Positions 11,841-24,800 of a stretch of 64,000 nt of DNA are shown one piece after another; the stretch's first letter is position 1, and each line of letters opens with the position of its first letter. The stretch is from Poecilobothrus nobilitatus. Taxonomy: Eukaryota; Arthropoda; Insecta; Diptera; Dolichopodidae. The notes beneath the pieces are model-generated. The model was given only the letters and a program-made list of their open reading frames with translations, did no database searches and was not told the origin of the DNA. Where the stretch lies: positions 250,966,901 to 251,030,900 of the forward strand of contig OX352772.1 of assembly GCA_947095535.1 (NCBI GenBank), in the 5' to 3' direction. Made by a program: the position numbers and the translations under genes.

Positions 11841-12267
11841 TGAGACGTTCCCATTTAATATAACTCACGTCTGTTTTTTTCAAAATTTTCTTTCTTCTTT
11901 CAAGTCTTCACTATAATTATATTATCAACAAAGCGATTTCAATGCAAATTTGGAATATGTCAGCCAAGTATGGTCACCATATTTTAATATGTATATGTAT
12001 TAATAGGATTGAATCAGTTCATTTTTCTTTTAATCACAAACTGGACTCACTGATCACTTTTCCGTATGGACACAGATCAAATCTAATCCACTTAAATTCG
12101 CTCGTAAAAACGAATGATTTGGCTGATGTTATTTTCCTTACGGATTATTTTAAATAAAACGAGGGACTTGAAATTTATTCGGAATAAAATTTTACTGAAC
12201 AATAATACTCTGATGTGATCTCCTGACATGTTCATAATACCTTCAAAAATTTAAATTGCTAATATCA

Positions 12268-12430
12268 AACTTATGTCGTTTTCTTTTCTGAAAAAAAAAG
12301 TTTGACCTGTCAAAGTGCAAAACTGAAAAAAGTCAAACCTACTTTTTCTAGCTTTGCACTTTTTTTTTCATTTTTTACCTGAAAATTTTTTAGAATAGAA
12401 CAGAAAAAGGGCAAAATTTTTTTTCAGTCT
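12268..12430 (+). repeat. Left arm of a split TIR element (MITE-like)
   Basis: It starts TTATGTCGTTTTCTTTTC and contains GTGCAAAACTGAAAAAA. The arm at 15775-15957, read in reverse complement, starts TAATGTCGTTTTCTTTG and contains a similar TGCAAAACTGAAAAAA. The element is interrupted by the Gypsy remnant described below. Confidence 0.6.
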
Positions 12431-12682
12431 GCTGCACTGATATCTATTTTATAATTCAAACAAACTTCAAATTGATAGCATGCAAAATTATCGCATTTTC
12501 AGACATTTTCTATCTACAAATTATATTTTACTTATTTAAAAATTTTTAAACTTCTTTCTAATCAAATATAAATTTATTTTTTTTTTTAAACTAGATATTT
12601 TTCAAAACTCAACCAAATAAATGAAATAATGTATTTTTATATTGTCATTAATTACTATTTAACTGACAGTGATAATTATATG

Positions 12683-12783
12683 TAGGTTTTATATTTCAAG
12701 TAAAACACTCCAAATTTAAAATATAAATTCAGTTTAATTTATTATTTGCAAAATTATTAGGTAAATAAAAAAAAATTATTGAC
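12683..12783 (-). repeat. Left copy of about 105 bp direct repeat (short LTR or LTR remnant)
   Basis: From TAGGTTTTATATTTC to AATTATTGACT this matches 15377-15486 with few differences. The two copies bracket gag-pol of the minus-strand Gypsy element exactly, which is what LTRs do. At about 105 bp they are short, and the ends lack TG..CA, so the full LTR may be partly lost. Confidence 0.6.
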
Positions 12784-13363
12784 TGTACATAATCCATCTT
12801 TGTATTTGTGCCGGTATATTTTCTTTATGAATGATTTGCTTATATGCAGCGCAATCCGTCACTATTTTGAACTTTGATCCCAATAAGTGGATCCTAAATT
12901 TCGCTAATGCTCTAAATACCGCATAAGTTTCCAACACAAAACTGTGTAATTTTTCTTCAGCCGGGCTATTTTTTCTGCTATAATAATAAACTGGATGTAA
13001 TTGATTATCTTCGCCTTTTTGCATCAAAATAGCTGCTATTCCGCTTTTGCAAGCGTCTGTATGAACTTCTACTTTTTCATCCTGGTTGTATAGTGCTAAA
13101 ACTGGTTTGCTAATTAGTGCTTGCTTCAGAGCAATAAACGTCTTTTTCTCAGCAGCTGAAATCAAAAAATTTGAATTTTTTCTTAATAAATTTGTAAGTA
13201 GTTTCACTATTAAAGAACATTCCCTGATAAACCTTCTGAAAAATCCTGTAAGACCAAGAAAAGCCTGGACGTCCTTTACACATTTTAAATCGGGAAAATT
13301 TTCAACCGCTTTAATTTTGTCTTCAGATGGTCTAATCCTTCCGTTTATAATAATATGGCCCAA
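12776..13363 (-). pseudogene. RT connection and RNase H of internally deleted Gypsy element
   Basis: The minus frame carries the connection box MGHIIINGRIRPSEDKI, FLGLTGFFRRFI, then RNase H motifs (VHTDACKSGIAAILMQKG, YYSRKNSPAEEKLHS, IVTDCAAYKQII). It stops abruptly with RWIMYSQ next to the direct repeat. The rest of RNase H and all of the integrase are absent, so the element was deleted internally up to its 3' repeat. Confidence 0.8.
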
Positions 13364-14475
13364 AAATTGTATTTCACGCTTTAAAAACTAGCTTTTTTTC
13401 GAATTAAAATTTAAACCGTTCTCCGCCGCAACTCAAAAATTAGGTTTAGTTTTTTAAAATTTTCTTCTTCGTTTTCGGATGGCACAATTAAATCGTCCAT
13501 ATACGTATCTAAAATATTTTTGTTCACTAGATCTCTGAAAATTAATTTAATGTATCGTAAAAAAACCGATGGTTAATTCGCTAGCCCGAAAGGAACATAA
13601 TTGAATTCGAACTGGCCATCTTGAGTGATAAAAGTTGTAAACTTCTTACTGTCCTCCTCTGGTACATGGAAATAACCATTTTTTAAATCCAAAATAGTAA
13701 AAACTTTTGCTTTCTGCAGTCCATCCAATATTCATTCAATATTTGAAACCGGAAATCGCTCTTTAATAGCTTTGCTGTTTAATTTCCTGTAGTCCACACA
13801 TATTCTCGGAGTACCATCCTTCTTTCTTACAACCACTACTTGGCTTGCGAATGGAGACATCGACGGACGAATAATTCCCGCATCTGTCCATTCTTCAATT
13901 TGTTTTGTCACAGTAGTTTTTTCTTTTATTGGTAAACGTCTAGGTCGGTGATATATCGCTGTTTCATTTTTTAAAATTATTTTCATCTTGATCGGACAAT
14001 TTTCTATTCGTTTTGGCTGATATTCTTCAATCAAACCTTTCACCTTTTGTTGGTATTGATAAGATGCATCCACTTCTGAACTTTCGTCTATTTGAATATT
14101 CATTATGTAATTTTCTTTTTCCACTTTATAAAAGCATGCATTTCCTTGATCGAATATAACCCTAAAACTTTTTATAATGTCTTTTCCTATTAATACTTTT
14201 ACCCGTAATGAATCATCCGGCACTACTAGAAATTGTTGTGTTGTTATTATTCCGTCTACCTCGAATATTGCTGAAAAGGACCCTAATGTGCTAGTCTTAC
14301 CTAAGCCGAGGCCTAGTAAGTTAATTTTCATTTTTTTCCAAGTGGTTGTTTTTAACTGCTTAAAAGCACTTTCTGTAACCAGTAATGTATCTGCACCCGT
14401 ATCTATTAATGCTTGAAAACGAAACTCATTAATTTTAATATCTTTCAAATTCTCACCCACATATATCGTGTTCAC
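13364..14475 (-). pseudogene. Protease and RT of the same Gypsy element
   Basis: 14475-13732 is open (247 residues). It holds an aspartic protease with ALIDTGADTLLV at residues about 29-40 and a second hydrophobic-Gly motif (VLIGKDII), then RT fingers (YHRPRRLPIKEKT, SPFASQVVVVRKKDGT, RICVDYRKLN). Further on, the frame is broken at about 13730, 13560 and 13390, but the catalytic box YMDDLIVPS is visible at about 13505-13479. Protease and RT run in one frame, as in many Gypsy pol genes. The protease triad is intact. Confidence 0.8.
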
Positions 14476-15318
14476 TTTCCGTTCCGGGCAATTTGTAGCG
14501 ATATGGCCATTTCGGTTACATTTAAAACACTTTGTTTCTTGTTTACAATCCTTTTTTCTATGTTCCTTCGATCTACAATTAAAGCATCGAGTATCTTTGA
14601 ATAATTCGGCCTCAGGCTTGTAGTTTCTTGTATAATTATTTTTATTTTCATAAATTTTTGATTGAAATCTTTCGTATTCTGTATACTTTTCTCTTAACTT
14701 CTTTGTATTTTGGCGCTGTATAAAATTAATTTATGCTCTTCTCGTCCACTTATTCCTGTTATTATATATTGAACTAGCAATTTCTCATCAATATTAGCAC
14801 ATTTTCCAATTTCCTGCATTTTATAGACAAATTCTCTGAAAGATTCCTATTTTTGTATTCTTCTTTTTCTTAATTGATTATGAATATCTGCTTCACATAC
14901 AGTCATGTCAAATTCTAATAATAATCCTTTTTTAAGTTCATTAAATGTTGTACATGTGATCTTATATAACCTCTTGCTGCTCCCGTTAATATTTTTTTGC
15001 TGACACTAACTTCTCTATTTCTGATAACTGTACCGACTCTGCGACCACTTCAAAATCCTCTTTCCATGTTGTTATAGGAATACTATTACCTCCCGAAAAT
15101 TAATCCAATAGGAAATCAACTTCTTTTAAAGATATTCTGTTACGTTCTTCTGTCATTGTGTGTTTTCCAGCTATTTCTTGCAATGAGAATTTAATACCCA
15201 ACGCCTCCACTAATCTGCTCACCAATACTTTTTTTCTACGAGTGTAGTCTAACTTTAATTCTCGTAATCTTACTCTTAATTCTTCTACTGTTAATGCTGA
15301 TAGTTCTTGTACTTTCAT
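14476..15318 (-). pseudogene. gag of the same Gypsy element (SAP-like N-terminus, two CCHC knuckles)
   Basis: 15318-15100 encodes an N-terminal segment (VEELRVRLRELKLDYTRRKK) that resembles a SAP-type DNA-binding helix pair, as found in some insect Gag proteins. The middle (15090-14640) is frame-broken. At 14605-14490 two zinc knuckles are visible (CFNCRSKEHRKKDC and CFKCNRNGHIATNC), and these lead straight into the protease frame. Gag would package the RNA. The copy is not functional. Confidence 0.7.
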
Positions 15319-15376
15319 TTACATGCCTTTTTTTGTTTTATTTTACCAAATTTTACTTAGGTTGAGCCGCCAAATA

Positions 15377-15486
15377 TAGGTTTTATATTTCATATTCAAG
15401 TACAACACTCCAAATTTAAAATATAAATTCAATTTAATTTATTATTTGCAAAATTATTAGTTAAATAAAAAAAAATTATTGACTTC
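15377..15486 (-). repeat. Right copy of about 110 bp direct repeat (5' LTR remnant)
   Basis: It matches 12683-12783. On the minus strand it is followed at once by TTGGCGGCTCAACC, which sits where a primer-binding site should be, then by the gag start codon about 50 bases on. I could not match the site to a specific tRNA. Confidence 0.6.
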
Positions 15487-15774
15487 ATATAAATTATTTG
15501 AAAAATAAAATAAAAGTAACAAAATTTAATGATATCGGCTATAACACTTTTATTCTATATTCTTCCAAATTAAACTACTTCTTCTATCTTCTTTTATCGA
15601 CTGACTTAAAAAAAAAACCAAAACCATATGCTTTTTAAATTAATCCTGTTTTCTTAATATATTGTAATTGTCAACCGTATTTTATGTTCTGGGCAAATAG
15701 CATATGTTGACAAATAGTAAACTGCAATCCTACATACATATATTTTTTAATGTTGTCATTCTGGAGAGTGCCAT

Positions 15775-15957
15775 ACTCATTTTATTGCCCCGTCAATATT
15801 TTCAGGTCAAGTTTTTAAAAAAAATGTTGCCCTGTGCGAGTTTTGCGTTAATTTTTTTCAGAAAAGAACACGAACATTTTTTTCAGTTTTGCATTTTTTA
15901 TCAGAAAAGAACGGAAAAAATGTGACCTGAAAAAAAAGTGCAAAGAAAACGACATTA
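15775..15957 (-). repeat. Right arm of the split TIR element
   Basis: It ends in AAAGAAAACGACATTATA, the inverse of the start at 12268, with further inverted similarity inside (TCAGTTTTGCATTTTT, GACCTGAAAA). The spacing of the two arms without the Gypsy insertion would be about 0.9 kb. Confidence 0.6.
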
Positions 15958-16317
15958 TAAACCCATATCTGCTGATGCTAATTTTATACATTTGCTCTGC
16001 TAAAATATAATATTTGTTATAATTTAAAATAATAATTATTAAAATTAAGGTAATTTAAGTAAAATTTTGTTAATTTAAAAAAAAAAACTTGTATAAACTT
16101 GTATTTTGCATTTTTGTAACTCTGTGTAACAATTTTGTAACTTCCAGTGTATCTTATTTGAATAAAATAAATAAAAATAAAAAATAAAAACGCAATGGTG
16201 AGATTCGTCCATTTGCAGCTTTAACAAAATTAAACTTGTCAGTCGAAAGGGAAATCTACACAATAGAAGTAGACCGGTAGTAGGCGATATACCGGCTTAA
16301 CTTTCAGGAGCTAAAGT

Positions 16318-16500
16318 ATGTTATAAAATTAGGTGCAAATTCTGGATTTTGGCAAATAAAACTAGTAAACAAATAGCAATTGTTAACAAAATTTTTGACA
16401 CCCTTTGGAAGATACTGTTTAAAGTTTGTAAAGTTACTCTTTGGAATTTCATCTTCCCCGAGTTTTACCAAAAACGAGTGAATTAAACGAAATGCATTTG
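16318..16500 (+). pseudogene. Relic of a Gypsy reverse transcriptase
   Basis: A short plus-strand frame reads KLGANSGFWQIKLVNK, then, after a stop, a TPFGRYCLKF-like box and FGI..S.PSF. These are the palm motifs of Mag/CsRn1-type Gypsy RTs (usually D.N.GFWQI and ITPFGRY.F..LPFGI). Stops and a substituted first Asp show it is an old relic. No other domain was found around it. Confidence 0.5.
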
Positions 16501-16603
16501 CTGTAGCAGGCGTTGTTTGGATCCGAGACCTAAACTTGTAGAGTATGTTATCGAATAGTTATCGGATACTCCGCGATCATAGAATTGATATCAATCGTCG
16601 TCA

Positions 16604-16684
16604 ATTCGGTCGAACTTTACATCATCGGTCGAACTTTACATCATCGATCGAACTTTACATCATCGGTCGAACTTTACATCATCT
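16604..16684 (+). repeat. 19-bp minisatellite, four copies
   Basis: The unit CATCGGTCGAACTTTACAT is repeated four times, with one G/A change in the third copy and a degraded first copy. Confidence 0.9.
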
Positions 16685-16899
16685 TTTATCTTATTCATGC
16701 TAAACGTAAAAATATTCCATACGAACCTGTGCATGTCGTAGAATTTCAACACCAAGTCCCCCATTCCGAAAAATTCCTGACATATCGAAACAAACGGCAA
16801 CAGAAAATGAAACTGAAATGGCTCAAAAAAATAATATACCACCTTTGAACAATGAACTACAGTCGACAAATTCAACAAAATATGTCACAACAGCAAATT

Positions 16900-19800
16900 C
16901 TTGCCGTATTATAAAAATTTCCAGAGGAATATTAGGTTTTGCTTTAAAGGAAAAATGTAAATACCTTGAACTATAATTTGTTAGCAAGCTACGCCACGGT
17001 GATCTGTAAAAAGAAATTTTTAACTAAATCGTTTGGCGTATTTGAAACTATTTTCTAATTAAACTAGATTGGGCTGTACGCGTAAATTTCTCTAATTCTT
17101 ATAGAAAACCAATATGTACTTTCACACTTGATTATAGAGTTGTTTACAAAATCTGAATTATACGCCATACTATATAGTATACATTATATATATGCGAGAT
17201 TCCGAATATAGAGAGATTTTATGGTTGAATTCACGATCAGGGTCAGATCAAGATCAGATCAAGGGAATCCTTTTTCCAGAATCCTAAAGTCCTTCCTAAT
17301 TATATTTTTACATACATATTTCAATAACATTGTATTTAATAATAAACCCCCGCTAGACAAATTATTGAAACACTGATTTTCGAACCAACTTTAAAATCCC
17401 TCCTAACTCAGAATTTCACTTATACATTTATATAAATATTCAGAAAAAGGCGTAATTAAATAAGATTTTAATTCACATTTTTATATAAAAAATGTACTTT
17501 TTTTTATCATTCAACCCAAAAACATTTTATCATAACTCAAAACCAAATAGGACCAGAGTAACCAATGAGGGCTTCCTACAAAGACGAAGAAAGGGAGAAA
17601 AAAATTTGTTCACAAAAAAGGCACCGTTGATTTTAAAATGAAATATTGAAAAAAGTGCATATTAAAAAAAAATTTTTTTTAAGCACTCTGTACGCTAATG
17701 AGGCAACCTGTACCAATTTTAATTTAAGTATATCATTTTAAGGTTTGTTTACAGACCTATGTTTTGGGACTTTGGGACTACAACGGTTTTTATAGATCTA
17801 ACAATTTTTGAGATATTTTCTGTCATTTAAACTTGTAAAGTATGAAATTGTATTTTTTATAAAAATTGTTGTTTCCATTTTGAATTCCTAACCTCTGGTG
17901 GGACTATTTAGCAAGCCGTACCATATTTGTCATACATCTTTGGAAAGGGTATGAAGAGGCCTTTCTAACAGGATAAAAATAATTCATGGTATCTTTGAAA
18001 ATTTATAAAGTATAATGGTTCCTAGAAAGCCTAGAAAAAAAATTTTTCTATAACATTTTCCGTTTGAAGTGCAGTAACTCAGAAACGGTAGCACTGATTA
18101 AGATGGAACAAGATATTTTTTAAAGACAATCATAGGCACCACAATCTTTTAAAAAATAGGTTCCTTGATACTATCGTAGACTAAAACATAACGAATAAGT
18201 AAAATACTACAAAATGTTAAGAACATTAATAATCAATTTGACGTGTAAATGACCTTTACGCCAAAAGTCGTATTCTATGAAATACATCTATATTTCAATG
18301 GTCAATAGGTACTGTTATGTAAAATTTAAAGGCAATCGGACAATATACCTAAAGTAAAGTATATCCTGATAGTTTATTAAAATAATAAAGTACAGTTTGT
18401 GCAACTAATAAAAGAATCTAATTTTGCAATTTGCTTATCAACAATATATATTTTGAAGTACGCCAAATTTCCTAATTTTGTTAATATTTATTAGTTTTAT
18501 AATTTTATAATTACAAAATAGCTAACCGTCATTCAAATTTTTCAACGAAATATCTAATTTCAAGATATCTGCATAATTTATATACATTTCTTAGTAAATC
18601 CAATAGTGAGTTTCTCTGATTCAATGCAGTGATTTATAGAAAACATGGTTTAACATACTTAAATGTAAATTATGTTCCTTAAGCTGACATGCGAAGCTGT
18701 CAAAATATACATATTTTGAACCAAAATAACATAAGAGTAACATATAGTATTATTATTATTTTAAAAATTTATAATATTTACTATGGGACTTCCGCCCTAA
18801 TCGAATTAACATAGTAAAGAACTACGTTTAATTTTTTAATTAATAGTGAAAATCATAATAAATTAAATATTAATCAGTTTTTAACTTTGGCTGCCCTTTC
18901 AATAGCGGCAATAGAATAAGTACTTCACTATAATTATTTTCCTTTTCAAATTTCCTAATTAAACTCGCACGGTTGTTTTGTTTCCAATAAATTAATTTTA
19001 ATTTTTTTTTTCTTTCTTTTCTTCTAGTAGAAAGCAAAACAAAATCAATATCCTTCTCCCTCCCTCCCGTTGATGGATGTTAATGTTCCAATTTCGTCTC
19101 TTCTCAATAATTAATACCACCATAACTTAAACCGTAATTTTAAATTGTAATTTCTTGCGGATATATTTATTTTAATTTACTTTTACTTTACCATAAAAGA
19201 TATTGAGCAGAGTTAAGGAGTGAAGAGAGAGCAAGGGAGGAAGATCTTTTCTCTTTTGTCTTCTCTTTTTTCCTTGTAAATTTTATTATAGTTCCTATGG
19301 AGTGAGGAATAAATCTCATTTTAAGTAAAATTGTTTCAGAAATCGCATTTGCAGTAAAGATGACATTCTTATCGCAGAAGCACAATGATCAACCAAAGGA
19401 TCTAGAAAAGTTGTTAAGAACATCCCAATTCACATGGCTATTGCGCCAGACCAATTTTTATATAGCCATACAGAGTTAACTTCGCCACCAAAAAAAGAAT
19501 GCTGTGTAGTCTCACGCAAAACAGCTACTACTAAAGGCAATCTGACATGTCAAGTTTTGCAGCCTTCTTCAAAATAACTATCCAAATTTTTCCCTTCATT
19601 CTCCATAATCCTAATTATCCCAAACCCAATTTCCCAAATAATCCTTCCCTTATTCTTTTCCCAAAACCGAACTGCACATTATATTATTATGTATTAAGGG
19701 AAACCCCTAAAGTTTGGTTTTAAAGAGGGTGGTTTTGGTTGGTTAGAATTCAACACTACTCAGAGGAACCTCGTGCAGTTCCTTTGAGTGACTTTTGCCG

Positions 19801-20405
19801 TTTTCCACCGTCCCTCGTAAAAAATAAACAAATATGGGGAATTTACAACGTGTTGAATAGTTAGTGAACATATTTTTGAAACCATTTTGACAGTTGAAGT
19901 TTTGTTTGTGAAAAAACCAAAATTGTTTATTTATGTGGGCGAGGGTTTGATTGTTGGTTGAATGTTTTAATATGTATAAGCAAGTTGAACAACTGAATAA
20001 AGTTTATGTCATTTTCAAAAGAATTTTGAAGAGAAAAGAATGGCGGAAAAAAATTTGTACAAAATGTTATTAAAAAGTAATTAGATTTTTTTTTGTTAGC
20101 TATTATCGATAATGAAATGTATAGGCAATTTTTTGAAGCGTATAGAAGCTGTTCGGAGCTCTCATAAATCATAATTGATCATATACTCATAATATTGTAA
20201 TCGATATTTTTTAAATATTTATCTAAATTTTTTATACGGAATTATTAAAAATATTTCACATAAATACATACTTACATATGTGATATGAGTATGACTGTAA
20301 CCACAAATTCAACTAAAAAAAAGCAAAATTATATTCTAATATATTTGTATAACTATAACTACACAGCCTAAATATGTCTTAATAAATACATAACTATACA
20401 TATAG
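16900..20405. other. Long non-coding AT-rich stretch
   Basis: No credible gene was seen. It contains one diverged copy of the ATTATTGAAA..CTGATTTTCGAACCAACT repeat (17345-17450), pyrimidine/purine-rich tracts (19000-19060 and 19210-19285), and a GAAACCCCTAAAGTTTGG region with somewhat higher complexity at 19680-19830 that I cannot identify. Short frames are not supported by composition or homology. Confidence 0.5.
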
Positions 20406-21861
20406 TTTTTATACCCGTACGATAGGATCGGGTATAATAAAATTACTCCTCCGTTTGTAACACCTCGAAATAAGCGAGCTAGATATACCTTCAAAGGTAT
20501 GTATCGGATCAGAAAAAAATTCTAAGACTTTGAGCCATGTCCGTCCGTCCGTCCGTCCGTCAGCACGCTAACTCAAAAACTAAGAATGCTAGAATCTTGA
20601 AATTTACACAAAATATTCTGGGAGTAATTTGTAGGTTCCCTATTTTTTTTGGTTGAGTTTGGATCAAAACTTAGGGTAGCTCTCGAACACCTAACTTTTA
20701 GATCCCGACATTTTTTTTGAAATAGAGCTGTGAAATTTTTACTGCTGATAGATCTCACAAAAATATTAATTTTACTTTTAATAACTTTTTTTCGTAGCCC
20801 CACCCGTTACGGAGCTACAGTTCCCCAAAGGTTCAAAAAAGCTCTATATTTAAATTGCTTTAGCACAAGTTGTATAAGGTATATCTTCATTTTGAGAACG
20901 ACAAACGATTACTGCTTTTATTAGCTTTAAAAGTACATATACAATACATATATATTTGTGGCATACGGTGTCTTAATTTACCGTTATGTGAAACTCAAAT
21001 TTTGCAAAATCCTTTAACCCTTCTATCTTCTAAACGGTTTAAGTTGGAAACTTGAAATTTTGACAGAAGTTAGATCATTGAAAATAAGTATGAGTCATTT
21101 CAGAAATACATTATACTCTTATTTCTGTTAACGACTTTTTTCAATAATATAGGGTTACTTTATAATTGAGGAAAGTGTTACTTGATTTTTTCAAATTTTC
21201 TAACAAATTTCTTCAACAAATTTTTTGCATTTGTTTTACTCGATAATTTGAAATTGTTGAGGATATAATGCGTAGTACAAAAAAATGTGAATAAATAAAC
21301 AACATAACGGTTGCTTGAAGAATTTTTATTTATATGATATTGATATATATACATACTTATATAATATCATGTTTATTTACATATCGTATATGTCACTAGT
21401 GAATGAATGATAAGAGTATAGATGTATATTATATAGCGCCGTATTTACATACATATATGTATTTTATTGTACTTATAAGAAATTATTCTGTCAATGGAAT
21501 ATTTAAATATAATATAATATAATATTTAAAATTATATTTACTGTTTTGTACTTAGTAAATTTAATATACATTTACCGCTTAGTATTAAATGGTACTATAG
21601 AATATTTGAAAAAGTTTTGGATTGATAATCGTTATGTGGAAGGTTAGAATCTGCTTTTGCAGAATGTACATATAAACATATAGTTTGAATATATGTACAA
21701 CCCATAATTCTAGAAATTATAAAATTCACCCAAATTATTTTAAAATACTAAAATATTAAAAAAATAATATTGTAAGCAGAGTGACAGGCTGTGAACATAC
21801 TAACGGTTCGTACGGGTATCTAAGAGTTGACAAAGGCAACTGTATTCTTCCTCGTTTTTTT
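20406..21861 (+). repeat. DINE-1-like (HINE) element, long copy 1
   Basis: It begins TTTTTATACCCGTACGATAGG and ends with TCGTACGGGTATCTAAG, a small hairpin (GTTGAC/GGCAAC, one mismatch), then TATTCTTCCTCGTTTTTT. The subterminal ATACCCGTACGA and TCGTACGGGTAT are perfect inverted 12-mers. Together with the CCGTCCGTCCGT run, the tetra-/dinucleotide-rich middle and the 3' hairpin, this matches the layout described for DINE-1/INE-1, a Helentron-derived non-autonomous family. It has no protein-coding capacity. Compared with copy 2 it lacks about 160 bp near 21110. Confidence 0.85.
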
Positions 21862-24800
21862 GTTAAAAGAGGTAAATCATTTTATACGTACACATATTAC
21901 AAATATATAATGTGATGTACGTTAGTTAAAAAAAAATAAAAAAAATAAAAATTTTACAGTACTACCTCTTGTGTGGTAGCATAAATCTAATTCAAATAGA
22001 AATGAGAACAGTTTATTGTAAGAAATAATAATAAAAAGTAAAATGTTTGAATATCAAAAAAATTTAAAAGAGAAATGATGAGAATTTAAAACAAATTTTT
22101 AAAAGCAACATTTTATTTCTTGTGTTTGATGATTTATATTGTTATTTTGGGATTTTATGATATGAAAAATTTTGAATTAGAAATTTGTTTAATTTTGTTA
22201 TTAAGAAAATAACTTTACACTTGTAATTGTAATGTAGGTCACATTACACATAACTCATGTAATTCTTATCCGATTAGAATAAAATTTGGTATAGAGATTA
22301 GTGTTATGATTAGAACCTTAAGTAGAACCCTTTATAATGTTCGAATAAAATATGATTTGTTCTAAAAAACCACGTGGCCAGGCAAAAAACAAAGCTCTCG
22401 GATTTCAATCAAATTACGGGTTCCTCTTACGCTCCTACATCAGGACACAACATTTTAAGTCTGTAGCTACAGTGGGTCCGCTTTAAAATATCCGAATACA
22501 AATATTATTTGATATGTTTTAGAGCACTATAATTGTTATATATTTTAATGAAATTTGGTATATATATTAGCTCTTGCGATATAGTTGATGCTAAAATAAT
22601 TTGAGACTTCAGTGGGTCCTAGCTGTACTATTTGGCCTCTAAATTAAAATTGTGATGAAATCAAGTGATTTTAAGATACACTATTTAAACTTGAAAATTA
22701 GGCAGAGTATGATAGAACCTTTCAAAAACGGGACCAGCTCCAGCCTTCACCCCTCTAAGATAGATGAGGAGGTACTTACTTAAACCAAGTTACTGTCCCG
22801 CCCCTAAACTTGTAGTATATTTAACAGCCTTTTTAGTGCAAATAGCCTTATAAAAATAAAAATAAATTATTCATATTTAAATTTATTTTAAAAATTTAAT
22901 TCTATAATTTATAAAAATATAAGTAAAAAGACTGTTAAATACAATACGATTTTGGGCTACCCTTAGGTTAGCAGCTTTTTTTTTAAGTGCTAGGATTGTC
23001 AACCGTCGACCTTAAGCAATCAGGTTTAAAATTTCTCGAAAAATATGAAATATATTTTAAGGTAGTGTTGTAGTATAATAATTTTTCCATTAATATTTAA
23101 GTTTTAAAACATACAAAGTTGTTATGAATATATACATATATATATTGTACGTATTACGTAGTTTCTTCAAAAATTTTCTTTAATTGAAATCTTGTAAACC
23201 TTTACCTTCTTTCATTAAGTTAATTTATTAATAAAATTAGGACTTTTCATGTTTATAAAAATTGGTAACTAACTAAATTTGTTTTTCTATATCTTGTTTA
23301 ATTTCATTAATTTATAAACCAAAAAAAAATTTTTCGTTTATTTAAATACGGGGTGATGGGAACCGTAAAACGTAGAACTCGATATATGTATCTCCAAAAC
23401 TATCGTGTCTACAAACCGTTATAATTTTCCCGACCTCGGAACACTCTGGGGGTAACTTTTAGGATTTATGGAGCCTTAACTATTTTTCAACTATAATTAT
23501 TGTTTTTTAAACCCATACAAAATCATAAAACTAAAATAAATTAGAAATTTTTGGTCTAAGGTAAATACCTTAACTACCAATCAATTTTTTTTTATATATT
23601 TTTAAAATGACGAAGTGTAGAAAAATAATTTTATAAACAAGTGATACTCGTACAAGTATTTAAGAACTGACAAGAGTAAATGTATTACTCGTTTTTATTT
23701 AAAAGTGTTTGAAAGTAGTAGTCTAAATATACTCGGGTTGAACATTAGCTTTGAAAGTTAAAAATACAACCCATTATTTTTTTAAAGATACAAAAATTTT
23801 ATTATTATTTAAAGATATATTTTATTTTTTAAGCTGTATAGTAAGCACCAGAACGTAAATAAATAAGAAAATAAATAATAAATACGCAAAAGGTTACGAA
23901 CTTATAACTTCTTATGAGAGAATAAGTCATGTATATATAATACAATATATTCATTTACATATATATATATTAAATAAATGATGAGGATATTAAGTATATT
24001 ATAAAAGCATAATGAATCCTCAATTAAAATGTAAATGCACTAAAAAATATTAACGATTTATTGTAATGTATATATAAATTCAGTACTTACATGACATCTT
24101 GACGTGTTCCTGGAGTGCTCGATACCTATTTGTTTTTTGTTTTTTTTTTAATTTTTAAAGTGTTTTACTCAAAATTGTTAATACATACGGTTTGGGTCCA
24201 CAATTGGCCGTCTTCCTCCCAACATTTTGGAGGAAGAATTGAATTTAAGATTTCCTCGTTTTCTCGAGCTTCTGAAATTCCTGAATCTCCAGCACCCTTT
24301 TTAAATTCCTTAAAATAAATTTGAATACATATTTTTATTCAAAAATAATTTTGAAATTTTTGATTTTAATACCTTGGTCTCACCTAAAAGTTTTTTATCG
24401 CTCTTCCTTGTTACTATAACGGGACTATTATATCGCACTAATGTATCGCTGCTTGTCCAAATTTCATCCATTTTTAATTAATTTTAAAATCTCAATAGTT
24501 TGTTTTTTTTTTGTCTGGAAGTATTTTTTAAATATTTGAAAATATAATTAAAATTATTGTAAAATAATTTAAAAAATTTTTGAATTAAACAATTAAAAAA
24601 ATGATGTAACTGATTTATTATTTTATTTTGTTATATTGTTAATTTTGATTTATTAATTTATTTAAATTTACTACAAAAATCTTTGAAAACACATATATAT
24701 GTACATTTGCTATATCTAATAAAAGATAGTTTTAGTTATAGTTTAAAAAAATTATGTAACTGATTTATTATTTTATTTTTTTTGTGTTATTAATTTTGAT

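Noticed and set aside
16585..16848. 87-residue frame over the 19 bp repeats
   Set aside because: Its first third is repeat translation and the rest shows no recognisable motif.
19188..20172. Short minus-strand frames of 65-81 codons
   Set aside because: AT-rich random frames with no domain, no neighbour in phase and no splice context I could support.
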